Source of the DNA: Trissonchulus latispiculum
Taxonomy: Eukaryota; Nematoda; Enoplea; Enoplida; Ironidae
DNA length: 64,000 nt
Direction: 5' to 3'
Assembly (NCBI GenBank): GCA_030248195.1
Contig: JASAND010022049.1
Location: 40,896 to 104,895 of the forward strand
Below the pieces are notes generated by a model that searched no databases, was not told the origin of the DNA, and saw only the letters and a list, made by a program, of their open reading frames with translations. Positions 33,850 through 45,093 of this stretch are shown here, one piece after another; the stretch's first letter is position 1, and each line of letters starts with the position of its first letter. Position numbers and translations under genes: made by a program.

Positions 33850-34035
33850 CGATTCCGTTTTCTAATATGCTGCAAAACTTACTCCTTTTTTCTGTTGACG
33901 TAAAGATCTCACTAACATACATAAACCTAAGTACATTACAGATAAGTGAAGAATTGATCTGAATATATATACGGTTCCGGAAATCTTGTTGTTAAGACTG
34001 TCGCGAATGGTCCCGGGTTCAATTGCCAGCAGAAC
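33850..34035 (+). repeat. Diverged SINE-like repeat, copy 2
   Basis: Counterpart of 32390-32645. It ends GGGTTCAATTGCCAGCAGAACC. A weaker third piece (CTCTGTTGATGTAAAAATAATTC) is present at about 34235. Confidence 0.5.
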
Positions 34036-34514
34036 CCGTATGTTACTTTCCAACAAAAGCATTTTGGTTCTGGCTTCAATTCCCACCGGGCTATATCAGA
34101 TGGTTTTTACCATTTTTGCCCAACTGCCCGCCGTTTGTGCGTCTCCTATTTTCTTACCGCTTTACAACGTTTCTATTTTACCTCCTTCCCAAACATAAAT
34201 TTCAAGATTTTGGCGAAATCGTTTTGGTTTTTCTCTGTTGATGTAAAAATAATTCCGCTAAAAGTACAATACTGATACTAACAGGGGGTTATATTCTGTT
34301 TTCCTTCCTTTCCAAACATAAACCTCGAGTTCCAATCTTGGCGTAAACACGTACACAACCTTCAGTCAGTTGCAATAGGCCGAAGTTACCAGAATCGTTA
34401 CCTTTAAATCTACCACCATATCTCAAAAATTACATTTGTGAAGTTGACATGTAAAGCTTGACTCTATGACACTTTACAAATGCACTGATAATTAAATAAA
34501 ATGACTTGACTACA

Positions 34515-35246
34515 TTGAATTTAGGTCAAGACTAAGATCACAGAGGGTCGCTGAGACCTACAAGCAGATCACAACAGTTCAATCCGTAATCCAAGCAACC
34601 AGAGCCGAAGCAAGCACATGTGGAGGCTACTCGACCACCGTCACTCAGGCAGGTGGGCCGGTGGTGTTTTGGACGCATCAAAGAGGTTATTTATCCGACT
34701 CATCTACAATATGACAGCAGTCGGTCGAAGAGCTCACCTGCAGGAAATGCACCCGTCATCAAAGACACAAGGCCATCGAACGACAGGCTGAATCCTACAG
34801 GTGACATTGCAGCTCCTTCAGTTTCTTTCTAAACGGTTTCACGCCCTATTGATCTGTTTCCTCAAAGTTCTTGGCAACTTTCCCTCACGGCACTTGTTTG
34901 CTATCGGTTTTGTGGCGGTAATTAGCCTTACGAGGGGTTACCTCGCATTGGGACTGCAATGTCAAGCAATCCGACTCTGAAGAAGTTTACATCCGCAAAG
35001 ATCACACTGGCACGGGCCTTGCACCCTCAATGGGCTCCAGCCCCACTCATGGGAACCTCTAACGCAACCAATGAAGGATTGAAGCTCTTGTACACCACAG
35101 ATCCCAGCCGGTAAGACCGGCCTGTATTCGGTGTTGGGCTCTTCCCCGTTCACTCGCCGTTACTAGGCGAATGCTTGTTAGTTTCGATTCCTCCGCTTAA
35201 TTATATGCATACATTCAGCGGATAATCCCGCCTGATTTGAGGTCAT
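34515..35246 (-). rRNA. Large-subunit (28S) rRNA 5' fragment, probable pseudogene
   Basis: Read on - from 35246 it begins GACCTCAAATCAGGCGGG and contains AAGCGGAGGAA, GAAACTAACAAG, TAGTAACGGCGAGTGAACGG, GAAGAGCCCAACACCGAAT, GGGTGCAAGGCCCGTGCC, AAGGCTAATTACCG and GTGCCGTGAGGGAAAGTTG, in the canonical order of 28S D1 and the start of D2. It appears to end within D2. Positions that are almost invariant in eukaryotes are altered: the GAACTTAAGCATAT core reads GAATGTATGCATAT, and the stretch before GGGCGTGAAACCG is changed. There is no 18S or 5.8S alongside. This is a stranded, decayed rDNA piece. Confidence 0.85.
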
Positions 35247-35716
35247 TAACTCAAACGTGGTTCTTTGATTTTGTTCATTTTTGCGAAGACGTTCGTAGCA
35301 TATAAATAATATGTACAAAAATTTCGTTGTACTAAGGGATAATAAGGTTGGTAGGTTTATCTATCAGAATTCCCGACTCGAGCCACACCCATATCCACAT
35401 CCAACTTCGGGCTCACATTGTATTTTTGACTCCGACCCCCTTGTAATTTGGGCTATACCCCCTTGAAATTTGGGGTGTAGCCTAGCCTCCCTACATTTCA
35501 ATAGACTCAAACATTGGATATTAAGATTCGAACCACACCACTATCCTGTTTCAACTTCTCATGCTGTGTCCCCCCCAAGCAATCACGACTACACCACTAC
35601 AACTACCCTTGCATTCCTAATCATCCTTAATAATTCTAAGTTCATCATCAGATGCCCACTGTTCTGCAATCCGCACTTCCCCTAACTGTATATTATTAAT
35701 TTATTACTATCACTTC

Positions 35717-35881
35717 TGTAGTATCTGCGATATGGTCCTCCGATTGAGGAGTTCTACGTTAGACTGATTATAGTGGTGTGTTGCTAGTTGTACAAAATGT
35801 AACGTAGTGAGGAACCAGCTCAGTTGATTAAATCTGTCAGTTGAAATCCGGCCGTGTTCACAGCTAGTAGCGGTCACAACA
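35717..35881 (+). repeat. 5' LTR
   Basis: 165 bp, TG...CA ends, 162 of 165 bases identical to the 3' LTR. Confidence 0.95.
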
Positions 35882-35911
35882 TTTTGGCGACGAGGGTGTC
35901 AGAACAACGCT

Positions 35912-36810
35912 ATGGAGAAAATCCCCTGTCCGCCACCGTTTCTTCCTTGCCCCGGTGAGCCCCCGATTCAGTGGAGAAACTGGCGCCCTATCTTTGAAAA
36001 CTATCTTATCGCGGTCGGTGCCAACTTTGGTGAAAGAAGGAAGATTGCTGTCCTCCTAAGTTGCCATGGAAGGCCAGCGAGTGTACCACACACTAACGCC
36101 AGCAGCAAATCCTAACGGAGAAGATCTTACCTACGACGGAGTCCTGGAGACAGTGGAAGCTCACTTCCAACCAAGAGTGAGCGAGTGTTGCCAGCAGATT
36201 CCGGTTTCGTCAGCGTCGACAGATGTCGGGTGAGTGTTTCGACGCGTGGTATACTGAGTTACGAAGCCTGGCTTCTGAGTGCGCTTTCCGAGATAGGGAA
36301 TTGTAAGAAGAAATGATCCGGGACCAAATAGTTGAAGCTGTCGCTGTTCCAAAGGTACAGACAAGATTGCTACTGGTATCCGACCTGACCCTTGTCAAAG
36401 CTGTGAATCTGTGCCGTCAGTTTGAACGGGCTGATAACGAAGCCAAGGCGTTGTCGAAGTCGTCCCATCAAGTGAACCAAGTTCATCACCATGCAGCTCA
36501 CAAAGTTTCGCGGAGCCAGGAGCACAACAAGTCCAGTGCTGCCAGAAAGCGCTGCAGCTCTGGTTATTCGACAGACGAATCAGTTTTGAGCTACAAACCC
36601 GATAAGAGATGTGGTGGTTGCGGTTCGTTGGATCACGCAAGTCGAAGCAGGAAGTGTCCAGCTAATGGGCGGGAATGCAAAGCTTGCCTCAAGATGGGTC
36701 ACTTCGCACGGGTATGCCGACAGGCTGTGAAGCGAATCAATACAATCAACCTTGACAGTGAAAATAATCCAGATGAAGAAAATGAGGGAAATGAAATAAT
36801 TGTACTTTAA
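35912..36810 (+). pseudogene. Degenerate gag with CCHC zinc knuckle
   Basis: The frame starts ATGGAGAAA 31 bp after the LTR and encodes a capsid-like opening (QWRNWRPIFENYLIAVG). It shifts frame near 36075, shifts again near 36190, and has a TAA at 36304-36306 just before the longest remaining frame (36313-36807). That part contains VKAVNLCRQFERADNEA, then two Cys-His clusters. The second, CKACLKMGHFARVC, is a perfect C-x2-C-x4-H-x4-C knuckle, while the first has x6 before its last Cys. Nucleic-acid binding by the knuckle is a family property. The C-terminus ends in an acidic run before the polypurine tract. Confidence 0.88.
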
Positions 36811-36911
36811 AAATATTCTTTAAATATTGGTTGGGGAGATGTAGTGTGGGAGGTGTGACTGATTTGTGCGGTTGTTTTGTTATTTAGTTTCGTTTTAAAG
36901 AAAGGGGGAAA

Positions 36912-37076
36912 TGTAGTATCTGCGATATGGTCCTCCGATTGAGGAGTTCTACGTTAGACTGATTATAGTGGTGTGTTGCTAGCTGCACAAAATGTAACGT
37001 AGTGAGGAACCAGCTCAGTTGATTAAATCTGTCAGTTGAAATTCGGCCGTGTTCACAGCTAGTAGCGGTCACAACA
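36912..37076 (+). repeat. 3' LTR
   Basis: 165 bp, directly preceded by the polypurine tract and followed by the ACTTC duplication. Confidence 0.95.
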
Positions 37077-37081
37077 ACTTC

Positions 37082-39133
37082 AACTGCACCTATCCAATCT
37101 TAACCAGCTTATCCAAAAATAACACATCTAACTGTGTCACTTTGAATTTTCTGAACTCACTCATTGAGTGATACTATTCAGCTGATTCACCCGCCATATA
37201 CACACTCACCTCTTTTGCTTATATCTTGCTTCAACCTTGCTCCTTCAAACCGTTCTATTTCTATTTAGACAGGTGGATGATGTCTCTCTATACTCTCGTC
37301 TCATACACTAGGATTGGCCCAACCAGTAGACATTAAAAATATTCTATAATAATTTTTATAATAAAACTACTGGATCCCTCTGATGAGGAATATAATCCCG
37401 CTCTGGCCATTGTCAGGGCCTGGGGGACTAGTGCCGAAAGACTCTGATCAATTGTTATGACATACATCTTGTTCTAATCCCATTGTTACCCCACCTTTCA
37501 TTTTCCGTTTAAATTAGTCTCAAAAATTTGCATTGAAGCATTCCCACCTTCCCTAATTCTCAATATTATGCCACTGAACACAGATATATATTTTTTATTT
37601 TTCCTAAAGGAAGCGTGTCAAAAATAAAATCGTCTAAAGGATAAAATTTGCACGAATTCCAAACATTTTTTTCAAACTTACACGAATTTTCATTTTGTGG
37701 CACTTTTTGTTAAAAATGGTTTTGCGTTCCGTCAGCAACAACTTCTTGTTAGCTTCATAGTTTCTGTATTAATACAGAAAAAGTTAAGGCAACGGTTTTT
37801 CCTTTACTATGTTGCAGCCTCTGACTCGCTTTCTTGACTGGATAGCTTAGAATAACTTTGAAACTGATAACAAAGTAAGTAGCTTACACCATTTTCACAC
37901 GAATTAAATCGTGTAAATGAGTCGTGTACACGATGAATTTTAAGCACATTTTTGACACGGTTCCTAAGGTTACAATAGTACGTTCTATTTTTGATTAATT
38001 TTCAGGTACCGCCTAGATTCCCTAATTTTTTCTTTCCTTGTGATTTCTATTTCTTTTTGAGATTTGCAACAATCAATAATGTCTACCAATTCTAAATCCA
38101 CTGTCGGGAAAATATTCAAATTTTCCGTTTACTTTAATATCTTTATATTTTGCTGTGGCAGCTAAGTTACTAGATTTTCCTGTATATGAATTTTGTCCGT
38201 ATTTTAGAAGTTAGGTAGAATTCACCACTGGACTGGATCAAGTGCAAAATGCTGAAAATCCAGTATTTTTATAACCCAAACTATTAATACGTCACTAATA
38301 GTTAGGTATAAACTACGGGAAAAGGTATAAACTACGGGAAAAGTAGTTTCTTACTAATTCATTTCCAGTACTTATTCCTGGACAACCTCCGGTACATGCT
38401 ACTTGAGTACTTCTTCTTCTTCGTATCATCAAGTTGAAACTACCAAAGGTTTACTATTTCTGAGCTACTAAAATTATTCCAGTAGAAAATACATAAAGTA
38501 GTTCTAAAAGTATAGAAAGCGTAGATTTGTAAAGTGGATTTTTCCTGTTTGATATTTATTTCCAACGTTTTTTTCGGCGGACCATATATGTATACTCTGC
38601 CACATGGGTTCTATGCAATAACATTCTAAAAGTACCCGATTAAATAAATAGTCGTAATCACCCCCACCCAGATTAAAGTACCTCCCACTTATCGCTGTTA
38701 GAGTTATGACTAATCATTGATTATCCCAGGGATCAGCGGAATTTTTATTACAAAGTTTTGCAAAAAGGAATGTGAAATTATATAACAACGAAAATTAATT
38801 TTGTGACGAACTATGCTACTTTAAGCTTAAGGTAGAAGACCCATCACACTGTGCATAATGAGCACAGTTGAGATTGAGAGCGTTTAATTTGGGGTAAGTA
38901 GCAGACTGTGGGTTTGATTCCTGCCGTGTACCATGAATTTTCGGTCTCTAGGCTGAATATGTGCAACGTTTTTCTGCCTTTGTTTCTACATGCATGGGTT
39001 CACGTTGTGAAAGTCATGGTCACTGGTACTCGATCTCCGGCACAGCATGGTGCGATTGTGCTTCCGTAGCTTCGTTGACAAAGTGTTTGCTCAGATCTTA
39101 CGGACTTTCAGTGGAACATGACCTTCATCGTAA
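37082..39133. other. No gene seen
   Basis: AT-rich. At about 38880-38935 GAGAGCG...GTGGGTTTGATTCCTG is a weak tRNA-like A/B box pair. A short tandem duplication, ACTACGGGAAAAGGTATAA, lies at 38311-38345. Confidence 0.5.
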
Positions 39134-39549
39134 TACCAAGAGTACATAATGATAAGAGTATGACAAGCGTAACATTCTATGCAGTGAAGAGCAAAACTAT
39201 GATATGCGCGCTGTCGGCTGACCCCCCTCACGAATTGACCCCCTCTCACACCGACCTTATATGGATATATAGTCCCAAACGGGGGTCATTCACTCGCTTA
39301 GCATGTTTTCTACATACAAGTGTTAAACATACACGCATAAACCCCCTCCCCAAATTGGGCCCCTGTTAATTTCAGCGTGTAATTATGCAAAGCGGTGAGC
39401 GACCCCAATTTGGACCACGTACCCACATAGGGGCGGTGTAAGAGGCAATTCGTGGGGGGGGTCAGCCGATAGCGCGCATAGCATAGTTTTGCCTTTCACT
39501 GCATAGAGTGTGACGCTTGTCATACTCTTATCATTATGTACTCTTGGTA
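39134..39549. mobile_element. MITE, TACCAAGAGT family, 416 bp
   Basis: The terminal inverted repeat is TACCAAGAGTACATAATG and continues for ~36 bp (ATAAGAGTATGACAAGCGT). Matching inner inverted segments are AGCAAAACTATGATATGCGCGCT near 39200 and its mirror near 39470, and CGAATTG around CCCCCC runs. The borders are TA. No coding capacity. It shares the first 10 bp and the general plan with the 12139 element. Confidence 0.85.
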
Positions 39550-39753
39550 ATACTTATGTCCTTAATCAGGCCGCCAAATACAGGTTTGAAATTGCTAATT
39601 GTCAGTTTGCTAAATTTCATCAAAAAAGTCGTTTAAACTAAATTGAAATACTTGAGGTAGTCATGCTTTAAAAGTTCATTTAAATTCGCAATTTGACATT
39701 TGTATGTTACAACGAATCATGCAATCACGTAATCATGTAATTATGTAAAATAC

Positions 39754-39874
39754 TTGCTTTAGGTTTCGGTGTGGCAGTCGTTGAACGCTTCCTTTTAGGT
39801 GACGAACAGTCTAGACTGACGACTACTGCACATGATGCCAAAACCAGCACAATCAATCTTTGGATAGTACTCAT
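39754..39874 (-). CDS. Candidate first exon with signal peptide
   Basis: ATG at 39872-39874, right after an acceptor-like TTTCTAG, opens MSTIQRLIVLVLASCAVVV, a good signal-peptide pattern. Next come SLDC and a short basic/Thr-Pro rich stretch, up to a possible donor GTATTT at 39753. The frame would otherwise stop within ten codons. No downstream exon could be matched, so this may be chance. It resembles in style, but not in sequence, the first exon of the adhesion GPCR. Confidence 0.25.
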
Positions 39875-42800
39875 GATTTGAATGCTAGAAATGAGAAGGC
39901 TAAGCTGAAATCAGTAATAAACGTTAAATACATTACAACAGGAAAGGTCACAGAAGAAGAAAATTAAGGAACATTAAGAAATGTAACAGTGTACGTCAAG
40001 GCTTTCGTTAACTTCCCGGGGACGCCTTGTCCATAGCACATTTTAATTTAAAGCACACTTATTCTATGCACCTCATAGTTGGATCAGGGTACAATTTTCA
40101 GAAACGCCCCGGACCCGGACCACCTTGTTCAGACACGGACCCGTAATTAATTTCAATCCGGGTACCAGCATTTTTTAGAAACTATTAAGTTTCAACACAT
40201 AAAAAAGTTTATGTACATAGTCAAATCTACAAATGATCATCCGTTGCATGATTACGAATTTTGTCATTTAAGAAACATTGCATAGCTTAAATTAATCACT
40301 CGTTACTTGGAGTTAAAAAGCTATATTTTGCCAAACTGTTGTTTAATGCATGCAAATTTTGATTGTCTAGAAATTGCTTAGCGAATTTTAGAAGGAGGGC
40401 AATTTTTTCAATGTTTCCTGGCAGAATTAAAATTTTTAGCTGAATCAGTATGAATTGATGTTTTTATCGGGGTATTCGGGACACTTTTTAAATACTGAAT
40501 TTTTGAAGCAGTCTATTTTTTGTTGACTAAATTTCAACCATGATAAATTTAAAAAAATTTGAAGAAATAGAATTTGGCAATTTGTGTCTGCAAATAAACC
40601 GCAACCCGTTGCTGATCTTCTGAAGGATTTTGCAATTGGTGTTTCAGTTATCTATAAACGTTTGAAAAAGTGGTTTTCATAAATAAGTAATCCTTTGCGG
40701 CGCCTGACATCAAACACGCTTTCATTCGGGCTTTCACTTTGTGAAATTTGTTCAGGATTATTTTTGTGTTCCAAAAATGCACTAGCTATATACCGTAATT
40801 AAAACGGTTTGGAATTATGTTTTAACTAAGTAACTAACTTTGGAAATGACTACGGTTGATGTCAAGAATAATGTACCGCGAGATATGGTTAGATTCCTTT
40901 CTGGAAGAATTAGAAATTTTTAAACAAATTCACTATACACAATTGATGTTTAATATTTCTTGGAATCTCATTGTATAATTTTAAATGCGACCAGCAATTC
41001 AAAACTTCAGATGGTGCGTGTACACAAAGTACATTTTCCAATGCGCGCCCACGGTGTATATTTTCTAAACACGCGGCCCGGCCCGAGTGCAACCGGTTCC
41101 AAATTTAACTCTGATGCACCTGTTAGATAAAGTTAAAGATACTCACGTGCTTGTTTACATGTGAAAACTGTGCATGCCTTGTGGTGGAAAGGACTTTAAA
41201 TCTTTATTCAGATGCGTTTTAAATTAAATTTAAATTACTTAGCAGTATTGGTATGCCATTTTGAATGTGTAAGCCTTGCAGGGAACCGGCACCACATGAA
41301 AAATAATGTTAAACTTTTAAATGATAGTTTTGTACTGGGAATTAGGAACCGGAAACTAGAACCTGAACCGGAAGGGCCCTTTTCTAGTAGTGATGTTTCA
41401 GTCACTGAAACTGAAACTGAAACTAGGTTTCAGTTTGTACAGGTTTCAGTTTCAGTCACGTGCAGTGTCGCACGTGAAGCCCGGCACATCGTGCGTATAA
41501 ATCTCTGAATGCACGCAGAGCCGTGCTATACAGTTTACTTATTTTAGCGATTTTCAAGGGTTTTTAAACAGTCACAAAAAGTATGTAGTTAAAGATTGTA
41601 ATTTCTCTATTTCCTGCTAAAATTTGTGAGCAGTTCAATTCTGTGCTCAATTTTAAGCTGAGCTGATCCACCTCAGACTATTAGTGTACATATCAGCTGT
41701 ACTAGAGGTTGGTTCGGGGGTAGGGAGGGAAGGAAGTTGACTTGAAGAGGATCGAGTTCTTTTGTATTAATATGTCTTTTGAAAATAAATTTCAAGCTAG
41801 TGGTGAATCCTGGAAATCTTGTTCTTCTTCTGGTTTGATGGAATTTGAAAGTGACCGATTTTTCAGAAAAGTTCTTTCCCTTTTAGTCATCAACAAATTT
41901 ACAAATTTCTAGTATCTAGATAGCTAAATGGCGAAGCCAAAAGTTCTAGGCAGAAAGAGAATAGCTAAATTTCCAAGCCAGGCAGTTGCCACAAGAGTAA
42001 GAAAATAATTTAATTAAAATTCTACCATGCACCTGTAGATATCTCACACTGCGGCCTCTGACCCGGCACCAACTAAGACCTTGACGACCCACTTCCTTTA
42101 TTTTCGTATAATCAAGTATCCTGTAGCAGATTTCGAACAAAATTAGTGTTGGCATGAAGCGTGAGAAGTTTCAAACAAAGATTTGTTGAGTTCAAAACTA
42201 GTAGTAGTTGCCTTTGTACCTAATACTGTATAAAAAGTGTCGCATCCACATTGGGTGGGACCTCGAACTTTAGCAGAAGATGGAGCACTTGTTTCTACAA
42301 TGTAGTTGTAGCAACATTGGAAAATTCAGTCAGAAAATGCAAAAATTCATTTATTAATTTATTTAATATATTTCTTTAGAGTTTTATAGTAGTTTTGTTT
42401 TCTGGAGTCTCTTAGATCAGGCTGAGGCTTCATCATACAAAATATAGACTTTAATACTTACAAATTTATTAATGGAAACAATAACACAAAATGCAGATAA
42501 CAATAGCAATGTGGCCTCATTAGCCGATAGTACCATAGAAATTTAGTACTAATACTGAAGGATAAGACTATTTGGCCAATTAAAGCATTGGCCAAAGCAT
42601 AGATTCTACTCATAATTCAAACAAACAACCAAAAGTTGTAGAAATACACTTCGGTATTTCTCGTATTTAACAAGTAGCTGAGTTGCTAAAGTGTTGCACT
42701 TCTTCTCAGCTGATTGAAGATCAATTTCAGGTTTGATTTTTTGAATGATCCTGAGACGAAATAACGATATATATTATTCTGAACTCTTGCAAAACAAAAG

Positions 42801-44021
42801 TAGTGAATTTTTAAATCTTTCTCACCAGTTTCGAAAACTCTGAAAACTGTTCGGAGGCGATTAAATTGCAAGCATCGAAAAGTTTCCACTTTTGAACACA
42901 GTGTATTTGAAGATATAGCAATGCGATGCTTTAGCTCAGTCGATCAAGTTTTGTGTTGATCAGAGTGGAGCCTACATAACCAGATACACTAAACTATGAC
43001 TCAGGTGACGAAATTAGGAAGCTATACTATCTTAGATGTTTGTTCAAGACACCATCAGATCTAAACTTGGCTTCAAATAGTTAGGAGCTAAATAAACGGT
43101 GTTATCTTATTACTGCTTAAAACCAGCATGATGATGGCAATCTAAACTATTACAATTTGTTGACGGACATCCTGAACATGCAGATACTGGTTGTTCATTT
43201 CGATGAATTCACACTTAAGTAGTAAATAAGAGAAATAAAGAAATAAATAAAACCGGAATTGACACAATTATCTACTGCAGATATCGTCAGGTTTATCGAC
43301 AAAAACATTAACATTCCAAAATCTGGGACTCCCTTTTCAGACTTCCTTTACTACAGTTTAGCTCATGGACGTGTCTTTATAACGCCATTAAAGTTAGTTA
43401 CACAACATTAACCTTTCATACTGTAGTGTGAGACTAAAATTACTTTTTCGTATTTGCGTCATAAAATCTTTATAACACCTTCAAGCTCCTAAGCCGAACA
43501 TGGATAATGGTTTTATACTCCCGGAACTGACGTACTGTTTGCCAAATCCTGTACTGGACCCAATTTTAGCAACAATGTAACAACAACAACAACAAAATGT
43601 TAACATTAAATTCGGTAAGCTTATGTTAACACTTTTGCTGGGAAATCAGCTAAGCCAAAAAATGGAACCGCGGACATTCTACACCTCCTAACCAAAACGA
43701 CACCGCTGTACCAGAATCAAAGCTCACATTAGTTTGGATTTGGAATTGCTTTATGCACAAACAGTGGAACAGGGATGCATAATCTTTGAAACTTGCAAAG
43801 TTTTTGATGTTATGCATAACCTTTCAAATATACAACTACAGAAATGGAATCAAAACATAACTAATTTAGAATTTTTATATTTTTAGGTATTTTCTACTTT
43901 GATACGTTTTTAAATGGCAAGGAGACTGTAATCCTAAAACATGTAGTATGATGTGATATGATCCGGACTGTTTGAACGTATAGCTGATTACATTGTATAG
44001 CTACTGCTTTGATTCACCAAG
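39875..44021. other. No gene seen, apart from repeat patches
   Basis: AT-rich with short unassigned ORFs. A GGACCCGG patch sits at about 40108 and a GCGGCCCGGCCCG patch at about 41071, both like fragments of the G+C arrays elsewhere. At about 42930 AGCTCAGTCGATCAAG is a lone A-box-like word. Confidence 0.45.
41388..41462. repeat. GAAACT/AGTTTC inverted array
   Basis: TAGTGATGTTTCAGTCACTG leads into several CTGAAA units, followed by the reverse orientation (TTTCAG units). The tip resembles hAT ends that run into short-word arrays. Confidence 0.5.
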
Positions 44022-45093
44022 TGTAATGGTTGAGCCGGGAAGAAAAGCACGAACTCACCCCGCCATTTGGACTAGCACAATGAAACTCGGGCCTGACGGC
44101 TAAGGAGATTGATTGTAAGTCTAGACGGCTCAATCTGGGCTTATACCTCGTCAAGGGATAATTTAGGTGAACGTGAGCCTCGTGATAAATGGGAACAGTC
44201 AATTCAACATAAACTAACTATAGACCGAGCTACGCTCGGGGCACTATCTAGCATAGTTAACTATAGGGAAATAATTTGATAAACTATAATTAAATGATTG
44301 ACAACCACTGCATAAAAGGGCAAAAGGTTACAAATTAACAAAGTTAAAACGAAATGGCGATTCACTGCAGATAAAATAAAATGGAGAAGGGCCAATACAA
44401 ATGCGGTCCACTGAGTGATGAGATGAGACACAAAATAATTTTAGGAGAGGAAAGGGGAGAGAAGGGGGGACTGAGGAGGGGTCAGCAGGGAAAAGGGGAG
44501 TTAGCGAGCTGAAGATTCTGTATCCTGGCGGTAGCGAAGGGGTATAGGTTGAGTTAAGTGGTATAGGAGTTGGTATGGGAGTAAATACAATAATAAATTA
44601 GAATTTATTCCTGAATGTTAGAAAATCAGTTTGTAAGAAACAGAAGAAACTTTAAAGAAAAAGGGAACCCAAACGAAGACATAACTGGCCACGGCTAAAA
44701 ACCCCCTACTAACTGCGTAAAATTTGCGTTGATGACGGTGTATTGTGAAAAATCACATGACTGTCACGTAATTGCAATGATCGATTTTTAAAAAAATATT
44801 TAAAGAATAACACATTTACCGCAGTGTTGACCTTACGCTTCAAAGTGAAGGAAAACTATGTTTTAAGATATTTTAAAAATAACAAGCTTAAAGATAACAT
44901 CACAATTTATGCAATTTACGTTTTTACTAATAAAATAATATACAATTATCGGGCTACCAAATAACAAATACCATAACTATAGTTCTGGGGATTTTTGGGG
45001 GAATTTTAAGGAATTTCGGGAAAAATAGCGAAGTTGGCAATATAAATATCTTAGAAAGGGGGTGATAGCGCGGTCGCTATTTCCCATATTGCT
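44022..45093 (-). mobile_element. Repeat family ABC, copy C (inverted, diverged)
   Basis: Read on - it starts GCAATATGGGAAATAGCGACC and ends GCTCAACCATTACA. Shared order with A and B: GATAGCG-type start, C-rich TCCCC words, GCGTAAG-TCAACACTG, a pyrimidine-rich middle, CTTGACGAGGT, GAGCCGTCTAGACTT, GTGCTAGTCC, GGCGGGGTGAG. CAAG occurs just outside both ends, giving a possible 4-bp target duplication. Confidence 0.6.

Larger units (their letters stand above)
35717..37076 (+). mobile_element. Gag-only LTR retrotransposon, 1360 bp, complete structure
   Basis: Two 165-bp LTRs (TGTAG...CAACA) differ at only 3 positions and are flanked by a perfect 5-bp duplication ACTTC (35712-35716 and 37077-37081). 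TGGCGACGAGGGTG at 35885 can serve as primer binding site, and AAAGAAAGGGGGAAA at 36897-36911 is a textbook polypurine tract. Between them there is only a gag-like region; protease, reverse transcriptase and integrase are absent. It is therefore a non-autonomous derivative, likely of a Ty3/Gypsy-type parent, and the near-identical LTRs imply fairly recent insertion. Confidence 0.93.

Noticed and set aside
41388..41462. GAAACTGAAACT array resembling an interferon-stimulated response element
   Set aside because: It is a short-word inverted array with a hAT-like tip in a gene-free region; chance resemblance is the simpler reading.
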